64,000 nt of DNA from Molanna angustata (GCA_963576475.1 OY754970.1:36917447-36981446); one strand, 5' to 3'. Positions 10,225-21,403 are shown, counted from the stretch's first letter. The notes: a model not told the origin generated them from the letters alone. Numbers and translations: made by a program.

Positions 10225-10660
10225 GAGTGGGACCCTACGCCCCCGCACTGCGACCATGTTCGATGTATTGTACACCTCCCTTTAGGGCTGTCATTTCAAT
10301 AGCAGTTCGGTTTCTTGAATAAAGTCCCATATTTAGCAATTTGATATGGCTCCCACGTCCTTGGGTCATAGCATGAAGGCTCCCAGGTGTCTGTGTCTAG
10401 ATTCCACCAGCGCATGTGAGGCTGTTTCTTCCTCTTGTTGATACCTCCTACACTTTGGTTCTTCAGCGATCCCCATTATGTAATTGTGGTGATGACAGTG
10501 ACCAGTGAATAGACCAGTCATTGCTTTAATTGTTCCCTGCAAAGATTTAGCAGCTTTCTTGTCCTTTTTTTAGAGGGCCCTTCAATGAATTCCTTTGCCT
10601 GTCGTTGTCCACAACTGGCCTTCCAGAATTCACTATGCTAAGCTGCAGCCCAAGATAAGA
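10225..10660 (-). mobile_element. RNase H-bearing LINE C-terminal fragment
   Basis: Minus-strand frames read EFWKASCGQRQAKEFIEGPS, then (after a frame change) AMTGLFTGHCHHHNYIMGIA followed by EEPKCRRYQQEEETASHALV. This order (CGQRQAK-x-FI-x-GPS, LTGHC-x-L, then a C-x-x-C motif with EEET-x-x-H) is typical of the region after the RNase H domain in insect non-LTR elements. At least one frameshift and in-frame stops remain. No 5' part is present. Confidence 0.65.
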
Positions 10661-11883
10661 TTATTGGCGGAAGAAGAAAAAACTGTGTACTAAAATAAAA
10701 CATTAATCATCGAAATATCCAACGCCAAGAAATCAACATTGGACGTCAGAAAAACTTTCGATTGATAACAAAAGACTGCAACTGATGGTTAGGATGAGAA
10801 TTGGCACCGAGATATTTTGATGAAATTCGACACGAAAAATTTATGCAAATAAAAAGGGACGATTACGATTTTCACAGACGATTTATCTGTAGTATTTTTC
10901 GGAATTCAAAGGGAAAACTCAAAAATGAAAGTTCACGGAGGAAGACAATAGACTCCTTTTTGATAACAAACGTTTTTTTATGAAATTCTTTCTTATTCAT
11001 AAAAAATATTATAGGCATTCAGAAAATAATTTATTCAATTGGAGTTTCTTTCTTGATCGTTGGACTGTTTATCTCCCTTCTTTTTATCGATTCAGTCATA
11101 TCTTAGGATCGTTACTTCCAGAAACAATTAGAATTTCTACGTTTCTTTCTTATTTTTTTCTTTAACGTCATATTTGTGAAGGATTGCCAAATTTTCACAA
11201 CATTTTCCCACAAGAAACTTGGCTTGATTTTTTTACGAGTTGTTTTTGACTAGGTATACATATGTAGATTATGTAGAATGAGAAAAAGGAATCTTCAGTA
11301 ATATTTTAACAAAAACCCTTATTCTGATGTCAATCTTTTTGTTCACATTACCATCAATATATTTTTTACTTATTGAATCGATGCACAGTAAGTGTATAAA
11401 GGCGTGTTTATTACCACAAGCCAATCTTTTGAGTAATAATAATAATAGTAAAGACATCCCTGCATCCTACGCAAGTGGCAAGTTTATTTGGATATGGAAA
11501 TTACTTTCAACTATCCAGTGAATCCAGTAGAGATTCCAGTAAGAAGTGAATTTAAATAAATTTCTCCTTTGAAAAAAAATATTCTGTACTAAAGCACTTA
11601 ATTGTTCCCTAAGACGCCAAAAATACTGATAACAGCTGTAAGAAAAGGAAAAAGAGAATTGATGGATGTAGAAAGAATAATCAAAGAATTCTTAAAGAAT
11701 ATATATCTCACATTTCATCTTGTCTCAAATATATGTCTACAAACTCTTTACAAGTCCTCTCAAATATTGTGGCACAACTATTTGTCTTACTTTTATATTA
11801 AAATGAACCTTTGTGCCTTACTTTTGAGGTGCACTTATTTTATTGACTTTATTCTTCATAGTACATTGTAGTTTCATATAAAA
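10661..11883. other. Unassigned 1.2-kb AT-rich stretch
   Basis: Short frames exist (10801-10983, 10980-11165, 11602-11871) but none shows a recognised domain and none is longer than 89 codons. I see no repeat family here. Confidence 0.4.
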
Positions 11884-12128
11884 ATATAACGAGTGGGTTG
11901 TGGCAAACACTATACCCCTCACAACCAAGTCACTCCACAAAATATTTAAATTTCATATGGAAAAATTTTCATCATATTCATGAAATGAGTTAATATATTT
12001 TATTATGAAAACTTGATAGTTCTTCAGTGCCTTTTATGAAAGTGATGTGCTTTTTTAGCAATTTTAAAATAAAAATATCAATTTTTAAGTTTCCTGTGCT
12101 TGGGGTCACTTTGAAATATTTGACAGAT

Positions 12129-12243
12129 AAACTCCTTTACACACGAGTGCTTGCACTCTAGTAAAGGGTAAATATGTTTTGTCTTACTGTGAATCTTTTC
12201 TATATAGTTTGTTTGTTTTATATTTTGTATATGTTATTGTAAA

Positions 12244-12302
<59 letters not shown>
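12129..12302 (+). mobile_element. Poly-A-tailed insert with a 56-A run
   Basis: Relative to the family C copy at 40595, this segment is extra sequence. It starts near 'ctcctttacacacgagtg', contains 'ttgtttgttttatattttgt' and ends in an uninterrupted run of 56 A (12247-12302). The structure suggests a retrotransposed RNA 3' end (truncated LINE, SINE or cDNA). A target duplication was not resolved. The A-run length may have been altered in sequencing or assembly. Confidence 0.55.
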
Positions 12303-12306
<4 letters not shown>

Positions 12307-12489
12307 GAACTGATCAGACATCCTTCAAAATCTAATGGGGTCTAAGATCTAAAGAATCGAACGAGTACTTTAGTCTATAATCGATAAAGTAGAATAAATA
12401 CGCTGTACATAGCAGCACACACAGATACATTGTGATGAAACTTTCAGAATACAATCTAAAATTAATATTTGACAGTGAAAAAAAAATGA

Positions 12490-12681
12490 TCAGGGGGGCG
12501 AGTCTGATCAAACCGGCGAAATTAAAACCCTAGTGATTACCCATATCATGGATATAATTATCATATAGTGTTCTATTTATTAATCCTAACATTATTATAG
12601 AACTCCATATGACAATTATATCCATGATATGGATAAAATGTATGGTTTTGATCGACGGTTGACCAGACTTGCCCCCCTGAT
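12490..12681. mobile_element. Nested foldback MITE inside family C
   Basis: Both ends read ATCAGGGGGGC followed by a degenerate AGTCTG/TCAA block, in inverted orientation. The interior is itself nearly palindromic: 'catatcatggatataatt' (12541-12558) is mirrored at 12619-12636 around a short centre. The element is 192 bases and non-coding. If the terminus is taken as CAGGGG it resembles hAT ends, but no matching 8-bp duplication was seen, so the superfamily is open. Confidence 0.8.
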
Positions 12682-13245
12682 ATCTAATGGGGTCTAAGCG
12701 AGTATAAGATATAAGAAGATATAAAATTTGCAAAATTTGAAACATCATGATGAAACTTTATTTTGTTACATCGTGATAATAATTTCAGATTACAATCTCA
12801 GGATGATACTTGTTGATAATCTGCAATAAAAAAACCTTAAAAATTTGCAAATTCATAACTCCCCATTATACCTATATCTCCTTGGGGTAATGAGGAGTAA
12901 AAAATATTACCACACGATAAAAATAAATAAACGAATACATGACCTCGTAAATATCAAGAAGATGGGAAGATTTCGTCGATACTACGCAGGGATGAAGGCA
13001 GATAAGTCTAATGAACCATAAAAATGTAAAATAATGATAATTTTTAAAAATATCCCTAAAGAAAATAATGTTCCTTGCGTAACTATAATGTAATAGGGTT
13101 ACAGGATGGTGACTGAAATAAATTTACTCTATATCCAACATTTCTAAATTCATTTCCTCATTTCGTTTTAATAGAAATGAAAAGTTGGTAGGTGTTATTT
13201 TTTATTCAATCATATGTAAGTATAAAATTTTTGTTATTTACATTA

Positions 13246-13361
13246 CTTCTCGGGCAACTAACAGGTAATATGTTGCCACATTCTGGAGACTTAACTATAT
13301 TAATCGTCTCACAGATCCAAACTGTGTCTCCACCGGGAATTGAACCCGAGACCCTTGACAA
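13246..13361 (-). mobile_element. tRNA-derived SINE, type 2, truncated
   Basis: In reverse it holds the B-box region of the head (gggttcaattcccggtggag), then 'gtctccagaatgtggcaac', then 'cctgttagttgcccgag'. The A-box half of the head is missing. Related copies lie at 32003, 38971, 53113 and 62510. Confidence 0.75.
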
Positions 13362-13424
13362 AATTGACAGAAGAAGGCAACAAATTGACGAAAAATTAAC
13401 ATTGTAATATGCAGTAGCGGAATT

Positions 13425-13803
13425 GCTTATAGAAGTTTCAGCGTTCTAGCTTTTATGGTTTCTGAGATAAATGGAAAAATAAAGTAATTGTGAAATTTTG
13501 GGCTCTGTAAATTGAGCGGATCAAAAGTTACAAGGGGGGGGGGGACACATAATGACACACACACAGACACACACAGACAAACACACACACAAACAGACAC
13601 ACGAAATGTTCTACTCCGAATTCTGAGTAAATCCATATATGGAACATATATTCTGCGAAGCCTCTAAGTTGGTGTTTTTTGACTTCAAAGTTGGAAAAGT
13701 CGTGAAAAAGTAGACCCCTGCATACAATTCTCGCGTATCTAGGAATTAAACTGCCTCTTCCTTCAAGAGAATTTCATTCTCTTGAACGAATCGACAGTTG
13801 GAA
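13425..13803 (-). mobile_element. Family B element, truncated copy (B2)
   Basis: It contains 'tttcagcgttctagctttta', 'aattgagcggatcaaaagtt', a G-run plus (CA)-rich tract (13546-13602), 'gttctactccgaattctgag' and ends at 'cgacagttgg'. About 600 bases of the other end are missing compared with 26937-27976. Confidence 0.75.
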
Positions 13804-14011
13804 AAAAGGTTTGTTTTTTTTTATATTTAAAACTGTTATAGGTGTCGCCAAATATCTTGAACTATTTTCCCGAGAAGGGGGGCATTTTGCACACATACTA
13901 ACAGTAAAAAGATACAAATATGCACTCTGCGTACTTATAGCAGGTAGGCACTTCTTAAATTTGATGATTGGTCACAATAATTGAAATTTGGTTAATTGTC
14001 GAATATTTTTT

Positions 14012-14180
14012 TTAATTGCATAAACGAAAACATGGGATTTTTTCCCCTGTCGGGAGTCAAAATGATATTTTGACAAAAAAATATTTTTTTACAGCCGATG
14101 ACAGGTCTTAAACCCTGTAAGTGCCTTGAGTTCCTGGTCCTTCTATAATATTCCAACTTCGTCGCTATTGAGTTTGAGTT
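14012..14180. mobile_element. Family A rearranged fragment (A6)
   Basis: A forward terminal block ('ttaattgcataaacgaaaac', 'cctgtcgggagtcaaaatg') is followed by the core in reverse (cagccgatgacaggtc, cttcgtcgctattgag). The arrangement is the same as at 7883-8010. Confidence 0.65.
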
Positions 14181-14222
14181 TGTCAATAAAAATATTGGTT
14201 AATTATCCTTTATTCCATTACT

Positions 14223-14235
14223 GTACGCTGTATTT
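14223..14235. repeat. Left target-site duplication of the 14.2-kb LINE insertion
   Basis: GTACGCTGTATTT occurs here and again at 14815-14827, immediately outside the LINE insert. Confidence 0.9.
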
Positions 14236-14814
14236 CGCCGAGATCGGGAGAAGGATAGGAATGGCAAAAAGTGCTAGGACCAGTCTAATTAAAATATGGA
14301 AAGACAGGAACATATCCATAAACCTGAAGATTAAGATAGTACGCACACTCGTGTTCTCCATTTTCTTTTAATATGGAGTAGAATCATGGACTCTGCGGGC
14401 CAGTGATAGAGACAGAATAGATGCGTTCGAAATGTGGTGCTGGAGAAGAATGCTGAAAATTCCCTGGACAGCAAGAAGAACAAACATCTCCATTCTTCAA
14501 GAACTGCGCATCACAGTGAGATTGTCGTCTCTATGTCTGGAACGAATACTTAAGTTTTTGGTCACATAGCTGGTAGAGGGGAAGACAGCCTTGAAAAGCT
14601 GAGTATGGTCGGAAAAGCGCCGGGAACAAGACCGAGAGGTAGATCGCCGATGCGCTGGTCCGACCAAATAAAACAAAATATCCCTGCCTCGACACTCCAT
14701 AGAGCCGTACATATGGCAACGGACAGGACGACCTGGAGAACAATGGTCCGCAGCAGAGTATATGATGGCCACGACCCTCAGCATTGAGGACGACGACTGG
14801 TAAGGTAAGGTAAG
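14236..14814 (+). mobile_element. 5'-truncated RTE-like LINE insertion (reverse-transcriptase C-terminus)
   Basis: The plus-strand reading gives IGRRIGMAKSARTSLIKIWK, then (after one in-frame TAA at about 14369) YGVESWTLRASDRDRIDAFE, MWCWRRMLKIPW and ARRTNISILQEL. After one frameshift near 14555 it reads FGHIAGRGEDSLEKL and RSPMRWSDQIKQ, ending at a stop near 14787. The order YG-x-E-x-W, RRML-x-IPW, FGH and RW-x-D-x-I is that of the region C-terminal to the RT domain in RTE-like and related elements. The 3' end is a (GGTAA)n tail (14799-14814). The insert is 579 bases and is bounded exactly by a 13-bp duplication. Confidence 0.9.
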
Positions 14815-14827
14815 GTACGCTGTATTT
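14815..14827. repeat. Right target-site duplication of the 14.2-kb LINE insertion
   Basis: Exact second copy of GTACGCTGTATTT (see 14223). Confidence 0.9.
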
Positions 14828-15345
14828 ATCATTATATTGTCTCATCGAACGTCCAACGATGTCCGATAGGTACCTAATAATACTAGATTCAAAAACTAAA
14901 CAATATTTGATCGATAAAAACCTTTGATACATAATGATTCTAAATAAACAAAGGTGAATAAATTTAATAATCTGATATATCGAAAAATTATATATTTTTT
15001 TTTACATAATTCTATGATAAAAAAAAACATTTGATGCAGAGATCACAATAGACAATGGAAAAGAACTAATTATAACCCACCCACAACGTACACAACCAGA
15101 TCATGACGAAACTCATATAGTTTGAACTCCATTTATGATATATGTTGTGAAATTGAGATAAAAAATCTTAGAAACCATGAAATTCATTATTATTCACTAC
15201 TGTGTAGAGTAAATAGACTCATTTCGTTAACCGTGAGGTGATATTTCGCATTAGCGGTGCTATGTAATACATTTCAAATTTAAGAAATTATATGTCTTTG
15301 CTGTTTCGTACAATTAGGGAGAGACAAAAGGCGCTAAATTTTGAC
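14828..15345. other. Unassigned AT-rich stretch
   Basis: No repeat or coding signal was recognised. Confidence 0.4.
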
Positions 15346-15479
15346 TAAGGGTCGTATTACAAGAGTTATTTGAAAAAAATGTAAGAAAAGGGTAAGGTCT
15401 CGTACTTCGAGAATACTGCTTATGGATCCTCAACTTTTTCTTACACTATTCCTAGATAACTTCCGTAATACGACCCTAA
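15346..15479. mobile_element. Short MITE with TAA duplication, PIF/Harbinger-like
   Basis: The 128-base element (15349-15476) has inverted ends GGGTCGTATTAC and related subterminal blocks ('gttatttgaaaaaaatgtaag' inside the left end, 'cttacactattcctagataac' inside the right). It is flanked by TAA at 15346-15348 and 15477-15479. Three-base TAA/TWA duplications with G-rich ends are the known habit of PIF/Harbinger elements. There is no transposase. Confidence 0.75.
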
Positions 15480-16329
15480 GTATTTGTAAGTAAGCATTTT
15501 TTATTCTCAATAAATTCGTTTAAATCTCAACATTATCGTTAAAATCTTCTTCTTATTATGTTTGTGATACACCATAAAAAATAAGCTTTACCAGTAATAA
15601 ACTCTCATCCTTTTCTCACAGTGGTTATTTTTTTATACAGAAGTACAGTTTTCTTTATCTGAACGATCGTAAATTTTATTCCCGAAAAAGATTCCAACCC
15701 TTCACGCTAAAGGATCATCCCTTAAGCGGGCCTCTATAATATTATATGGGAGTGGTCCAAGCATTTGGTCATCACAAAAAAGATTATTTTCATTAAGAAT
15801 GCCTATAAACATGTGTTGACTTTGAAATCTAAATCGAATCTCTTGTAATAATTTCGGTTTGTATAATCACATTCTTCATTCCAGATAGTTTATCAAAAGT
15901 TTAATTATAAATAATTACGCTTTGTATAACTATTAGTGAGGTTTTCTCTAGTAATAAAATAGTAGTTTTTAAAGGATATACAAAGTTTGAGTTATATATT
16001 ATTTTTATATAAACAAACTTTGACAAAGTTACTCACGACAAGAACTGAAGTGTTTGGATAGCAATTTTCTATATTTGTTACCTGTTATCTGTCAAAGGCT
16101 CTTCCTCAATTCTGGCGATTACGGACTCTTGCTCTAGGGTGAGTTACCCTTCCCCCACCACCACCCGTTTTGTATATGGGGACTAAAAAGGGCCTCTTGC
16201 AAAACTCTGAAAGAACACATAAAGAACATACGAAGAGTCTGGAGAACTCTAAAACCTTGCATACACTGCACTTAATGTGCCAAAGAGAGCTAATCATGTG
16301 GAAACAACTGGCTCACTGCTCAGTGACAG
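15480..16329. other. Unassigned stretch
   Basis: It contains a C-rich patch at 16140-16170. Nothing else was recognised, although the part from about 16100 may belong to the LINE that follows. Confidence 0.35.
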
Positions 16330-16640
16330 TTAAGATAAGTGTGCACCGAATTTAAGACAGAAAGTCATGAAAGCCCTAAAGTTGCTCTCCTGGGCTATAA
16401 GGTCCGCATGTCCAATGGGTCCAAAGAAATCCCCTCGGACATCGTTGTAGAGTTCTCGCCGGAAAGTTGACACGGAGATGTTAGTGCGTTCCCATAGGTT
16501 ATGCTCAGAAATCTGTTCAGGGTTATCATAAAGCTGACATGAGGACTAATCGGATAAGTGAAAACGAAAGAGATAATTTTTGAAACTGCCGTGTCCAGTA
16601 AGGATTAGCGTGGTCCAATAATCGGGAACAATCCACGCAG
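16330..16640 (-). mobile_element. R1-like LINE C-terminal fragment
   Basis: The minus-strand frames read LTGHGSFKNYLFRFHLSD, a stop, then NLWERTNISVSTFRRELYND and NFRAFMTFCLKFGAHLS before a stop. 'LTGHG-x-F-x-x-YL' followed by an eroded cysteine/histidine segment and a short helical tail is the usual C-terminus of R1-clade elements. The CCHC residues are largely lost. It is a dead fragment. Confidence 0.55.
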
Positions 16641-17277
16641 AAAAAAATTGAGTCTTCACATCGGGAAGAAATAAAAGTATCAGTCAATTAAAGCAGCAGA
16701 CGTCTGAAGTATTAGGTTTCACAACGATGAGCCCAAGGAGCATACCCATATCCATGAAAAACATCATTATTTCTGAAAAATTTAGAGATTGAAGCAATTA
16801 GCTTAACATTATGTGCTAAAGTCTATTAAAACAATAACAATACATTTTTATGTAAGAATTATAGTTTCAAAATTACAGTAAGTATATATAATTGGAAAAG
16901 AAACAAACTAAATAATTCACAAAAAAAACATTCTCACTGTAATTTACAGATTTTAAATATGTTGAAACTTGTGTGTGTTGAAAATGTGTTAATTCAAATA
17001 TGGTGTTGAAACTTGATTATAAATTTGTCATCGTCAACGTCAAATAATTATGAAGGTCTCATAAATTTATTATATCTACATACGTGTCTGTTCATAATTT
17101 TCATTTATATTATGACTTAATTTGTAAAAAAATCGATGATACCAAATATTATAATTTCGTCTGTGAGTATTAAGTAGGTACTGTGCCTTAGGTAACCATA
17201 AATGAACAAAAACTATTGGTAACTTAACTAAAAAAGCTAATATTAAAATCAAATACATTAAACTAAATTAACTGTCA
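16641..17277. other. Unassigned AT-rich stretch
   Basis: No feature was recognised. Confidence 0.4.
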
Positions 17278-17981
17278 GCCAGTTTCATAAAAAGCAGCAA
17301 AAGGACCCTTAAGTTAAAGGTTCTTTAAAAAATTGAAGTCGCCTTTAAGTTGTTGCGTTTCATATGTAAATAATAATGCCGCGTACTTTAGTAAAAGGCA
17401 GAAATGTCACCAAAATACCTGAAAGTTGGCAATATTGCTATCAAAATCTATGGAAACATAGCTCATAGCATAGGTAAATCTTTCTGTTTACTACCATATA
17501 TATAATATGTTATTTCTGTCATGGAATTGATCATTGATGTATAGGACATGTTTACGGAACAAAACCTATCAAAAAATTCTCCTTAATTCTACTTTTCCAT
17601 GTGGTCGATTCTTTTCCTATATACTTTTCACCGCCGTATCACAGTACGTATCTTCTAATTATCTCATTTTGAAAACATCTTGATATATTATTTATAAAAA
17701 AATGTTTGAATAATAATAAAACTATTGAATATTAGTAAGTAACATGCACATGATCGTCAACATTCAATTGACATCAACAAGAACTGAATTAAACATTATG
17801 TCATATTGCAGCACACTCTGGCGGCAAAAAAATGAACTGCTCTTAAAGAAGACTTTAGTGACTAAAGTACAAAGACACTGGACTTTAAATTAAAGTGAAC
17901 TTTAAGTGACATTTTGTTGTTATGAAACGCAATTTATTTTAAAGTCGACATTAAGTCTCCTTTAATTTTTATGAAACTGGC
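17278..17981. mobile_element. 704-bp inverted-repeat element, ends GCCAGTTTCATAAAAA
   Basis: The left end and the reverse complement of the right end share GCCAGTTTCATAAAAA. They also share a subterminal block with 'gcgtttcata' (17355 and, inverted, 17920), 'cctttaagtt' and other short AAGT-rich repeats. No frame longer than about 60 codons lies inside. It is a non-autonomous DNA element of unassigned superfamily. The exact target duplication was not resolved. Confidence 0.75.
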
Positions 17982-18002
17982 CATGTAAGTAATAAACTCG
18001 TA

Positions 18003-18375
18003 ATAATATTTTTGACAATTTTTCACCATCTCAATAGAGACGAAGTTGGAATATTATAGAAGAACCAGGAACTCGAGACACCTACAGGGCTTACGACCTG
18101 TCATCGGCTGGTTTAGGTGATCACTCTATGCGCTTGCGCAAAGTTCACTTATTAAGCCTTCTTAATGAGTTCCATTATCAATGTATTTTTTTTTTGTAAG
18201 TTCTATGTATTACAATAATGGGATACAATTCGTTTGAAAAAAACACATTTTGACCGTCACTATCTATAAAATAACGAAGAATTGATGTTTTTTTTTTTGT
18301 AAACTATGAAAGTAATATTTATATTAATGAGTCCCTTGCATATTTGTCTTATTACGTCACCCTTCATAGAATCCT
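18003..18375 (+). mobile_element. Family A element, core plus body (A7)
   Basis: It holds 'ctcaatagagacgaagttgg', 'gggcttacgacctgtcatcg', 'gcgcttgcgcaaagttcac', then the body with 'aagttctatgtatt' and 'gtaaactatgaaag', and stops near 18375. Both terminal blocks are absent. Confidence 0.7.
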
Positions 18376-19313
18376 TCCTTTGGCTCCAACACCCTCTTCA
18401 AGATGCGTAATCCATTAGGATGTATTTTTTTCGTAAATTAACAAAGTTCTTCCAGATTAGGTTATTGAACCCTTCTTTAAGGAAAGTAGAATCAGCCTAA
18501 GATCTGAAGCTCGCCTAACAAAGAATAAACCGATTCCTATGAATTGCCACTAATGAATAAGTTTTCCCGTTTCATTTACGAACACACACATACATATCTT
18601 TCATTGGTAATTTCCATCCAATCTGTTTTTTTTAAAGACGCGATGTAATTTGTTTGTCATTTTCAAATTTTATGAATGTTTTATGTCGCGGACGGTACTG
18701 AACAAATAATACACAATACAAAGAAGGGATAATTTACCTACATGTGGATGTATAATATATCTTTTCAATAAAAGGGGGAATATAAAAATAACAATGGATG
18801 GTTTTAATATCGGAAAGTCAATTTTTCATTTCGAAGCCACGTAATGGTATTTTTTATGATAATTATTGTTATATCTTGGTGTCGTGTTCTTTTGTGAATA
18901 TTTTATTTTTTAAAGAATGACTTAGTATTCATCCTCATATATATATATTCTATAAACTAAGAAAAAGTGAACGAAATCGGTAGAGATTCAAATTCTCGTA
19001 TACGATTACCCGACACTCTGCCTACGACGCATTTGTTTACAATCAATTTTATAAAATAAAAAATATTAGATATGTATATTTTATAATATTGTTTGTTGAA
19101 AATATAAAAACAGTTGGCAAACCACGTCTCAAGATGAAAGTCGACGCAGAATAACAACATGCCAACAGTTCCAGAACATGAAAAAAAGATGACTATAATG
19201 TTAATTTTCTTGACAACTACAAAAATTAAAACTGTATTTCTTCGCCGTGGAGTCAACGTATTTTTTTATAACCAAAGGCACTTAGTGGTTTGATGAACTC
19301 TCTTAGAGTCATA
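18376..19313. other. Unassigned stretch with a possible eroded SINE at 18962-19025
   Basis: At 18968-19025 the minus strand resembles the type 1 SINE head and flank ('gtgaacgaaatcggtagag...' and 'ctctgccta'), strongly eroded. The remainder shows nothing recognisable. Confidence 0.35.
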
Positions 19314-20351
19314 GGTCCGAATGCAGAATCTTACCTAAATACTCAATTCTAAATACTAACCATGTTTTCATTGCACAGTCTCTCACTTAAGTTAGAAGAT
19401 CACGTGGCTTCTTAACTGAAGGATACTACGAAGTTTTTGTATGAGAATTGCATTGCAGAGACATATCTAAATACTTAACGCATGCGCGTCGGCGTAAACT
19501 GACATTTGCGAATTGTCAAAAAGTAAGGTTGATAGCGAGGAACCTTACGAGTGGTTTAATACTTAAATACGAGATGTTTTCGGTGGATGATGATTTATGT
19601 ACATCTTCAAGAAAAGGCTAAAGCAAAAATATTTATCTGATAACTGTGATAACACCTGATTACATCTTCCTCTCCTCTTCCTTTCCTTATCCTTTAGTTT
19701 TCCTATCATAACAATGAAATGTTCTTGTATGCTATCTTCTTTTTTTTTTTTTACTTTTTTTTTGGTATTTTTATTTATTTTGTAATGTGATTAACTTATT
19801 GCCATAGTACACATTGTTTTGTATATTTAACATTTACTCTGTTTGGTTGGAAGAAATTGCCACGATTTTGCCATAAATTGTAATCTGGTTGGTTGGAAAA
19901 AAATGTCTTATAGCAATAAGCCCGTCAGTGTGCTAATTATATATACAAGAAGATTCAAATAAATAAATTTTATCGGCTTCGTTGAATATGTATTTGGTAA
20001 TTTTGTCAAATCAAATACCAAACACAGTATACAGCGATCCATACAAAATGCCGAAAATTCACTGGAATTTTAGAAAAATCGCAACATCGAGCTGTCAGTG
20101 TAATCTTGCTTACATGTTTTTAATTTGTTATGACAAAAAAACATATTAAACACCAGTAGAAAGAAAGCTATCTACCTATCTATTTTCTTCATACACAATA
20201 ATGTAAAATTCTACGCCATCGACCTTTTTGGCGTAGTATTTAGTATTTAGTTAGTGATGTCTCTGCAACTCAATTGCTAACTTAAGAATACTAAATACTT
20301 CAGTCAGGTTAGGAATTAGTATTAAGGTACCTAGGACTGTGCATTCGGGTC
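19314..20351. mobile_element. Inverted-repeat element interrupted by a LINE 3' end
   Basis: The left end (ggtccgaatgcagaatctta) and the inverted right end (gacccgaatgcacagtccta) match through the GAATGCA core. Short inner blocks rich in 'ctaaatac' and 'gcagagacat' are also mirrored. The interior includes an inserted family D LINE end (about 19590-19976). Without it the element would be about 650 bases. No transposase is visible. Boundaries rest only on the inverted ends. Confidence 0.55.
19590..19976 (+). mobile_element. Family D LINE 3' end (C-terminal residues and UTR)
   Basis: The frame from about 19596 reads YIFKKRLKQKYLSDN and stops at 'acacctga' (about 19652-19659). It is followed by a pyrimidine-rich UTR and the 'ggttggaagaaattgcc' block near 19850, then an AAATAAAT tail. 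It matches 9790-10131 and 43853-44135. Confidence 0.7.
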
Positions 20352-21403
20352 TTTATCTCAATTAAAGAGGGTTGTTATGAAATATATCATGGATCTTGAA
20401 CACCTTGTTCATAGTAATTTATACATAAATTATAATTGATTCGATTAATAAATTAAAAAAATACAAATGTATTAAATTTACTATATTTATCATTATCAAA
20501 TGAAAACGATATAGCAGTTCTTTAGTGTCTCTTTATTCAACATGAATTGTAACAAAATTGTTTACAGAGAGTGATACTTCCATTGACAGATATCATACTT
20601 CGTTTTCAAGATTCTCTTCTTTCTATTACATCATCTAAAATTTCCTGTTCGTTTTTGACACCCTTTTTCCAAAATAATACTCGCACAAATCGTCTGTAAT
20701 TATAAACATTTCTTTTATAAACCTATGATGTAATCTTACTAAGTGCTAAACGCAATAGCTGCTATTCACGCTGTAAAATGTAACATTAAAACCTAAATAA
20801 CAAACAGCGTTATTTTTTGTAGAAAATTTTCCACTCTGTATTTAGAAGAAACAAAATTAGAATTAACGATTACCTACAAGTGAAGATGTCGGATTTTATT
20901 GTTTCCGTTATTCAAAAGTGTATTATTATTGACTTGAAAACTGTTCAAAACTGAAAAAAAATAACATCGTAAATGAAATTTCTTCTTCATAATTAAGCGA
21001 TTGAGATGTTTAACGCGTCTCTGCTGCGTATCTTTTCTCCTGTAGAATATAATATTTTTTATATTCAAAATGTTCACTTAATTAGATAAAGGCGCTTTTT
21101 GATAATAAAGAATTTTAATAATTCCTAAAGAATGCCATTCTTTTTTAAAAGAGATATTGAATATAAAAAAAAAGTTATCAGCGTTATTGAAATTACTAAA
21201 CGTCTTTCTTCTGTGTAAATTCTATCCCTTGAAGGTATTTATAATAATTGACTCTTATCTCATTATAAACAGTTTTTTTTGCTTTTAAGTACTTACATAT
21301 TTTAACATAAGTGATGACATATTGTCGTACCAAATTGTACAATTGATAGACATCCCTTATCCGTCCTTATACTTCATTATCTGTTTCTTCTATTTGTTAT
21401 CTA
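20352..21403. other. Unassigned AT-rich stretch
   Basis: No repeat or gene was recognised. The minus-strand frame 20874-21077 has no known motif. Confidence 0.4.

Larger units (their letters stand above)
11884..12905 (+). mobile_element. Family C element with two inserts (C2)
   Basis: It begins with 'tataacgagtgggttgtggc' and ends with 'taatgaggagtaaaaa'. Three additions interrupt it: a poly-A insert (about 12129-12302), a nested MITE (12490-12681), and a partial repeat of the block 'atctaatggggtctaag' on both sides of that MITE. Next to the poly-A insert the host sequence can be followed as 'aaatatttgacag...' and 'tccttcaaaatctaatggg', matching 40783-40845. Confidence 0.7.

Noticed and set aside
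14497..14932. Two long minus-strand frames opposite the 14.2-kb LINE
   Set aside because: They are shadows of the plus-strand RT code, which has recognisable motifs and a bounded insertion.
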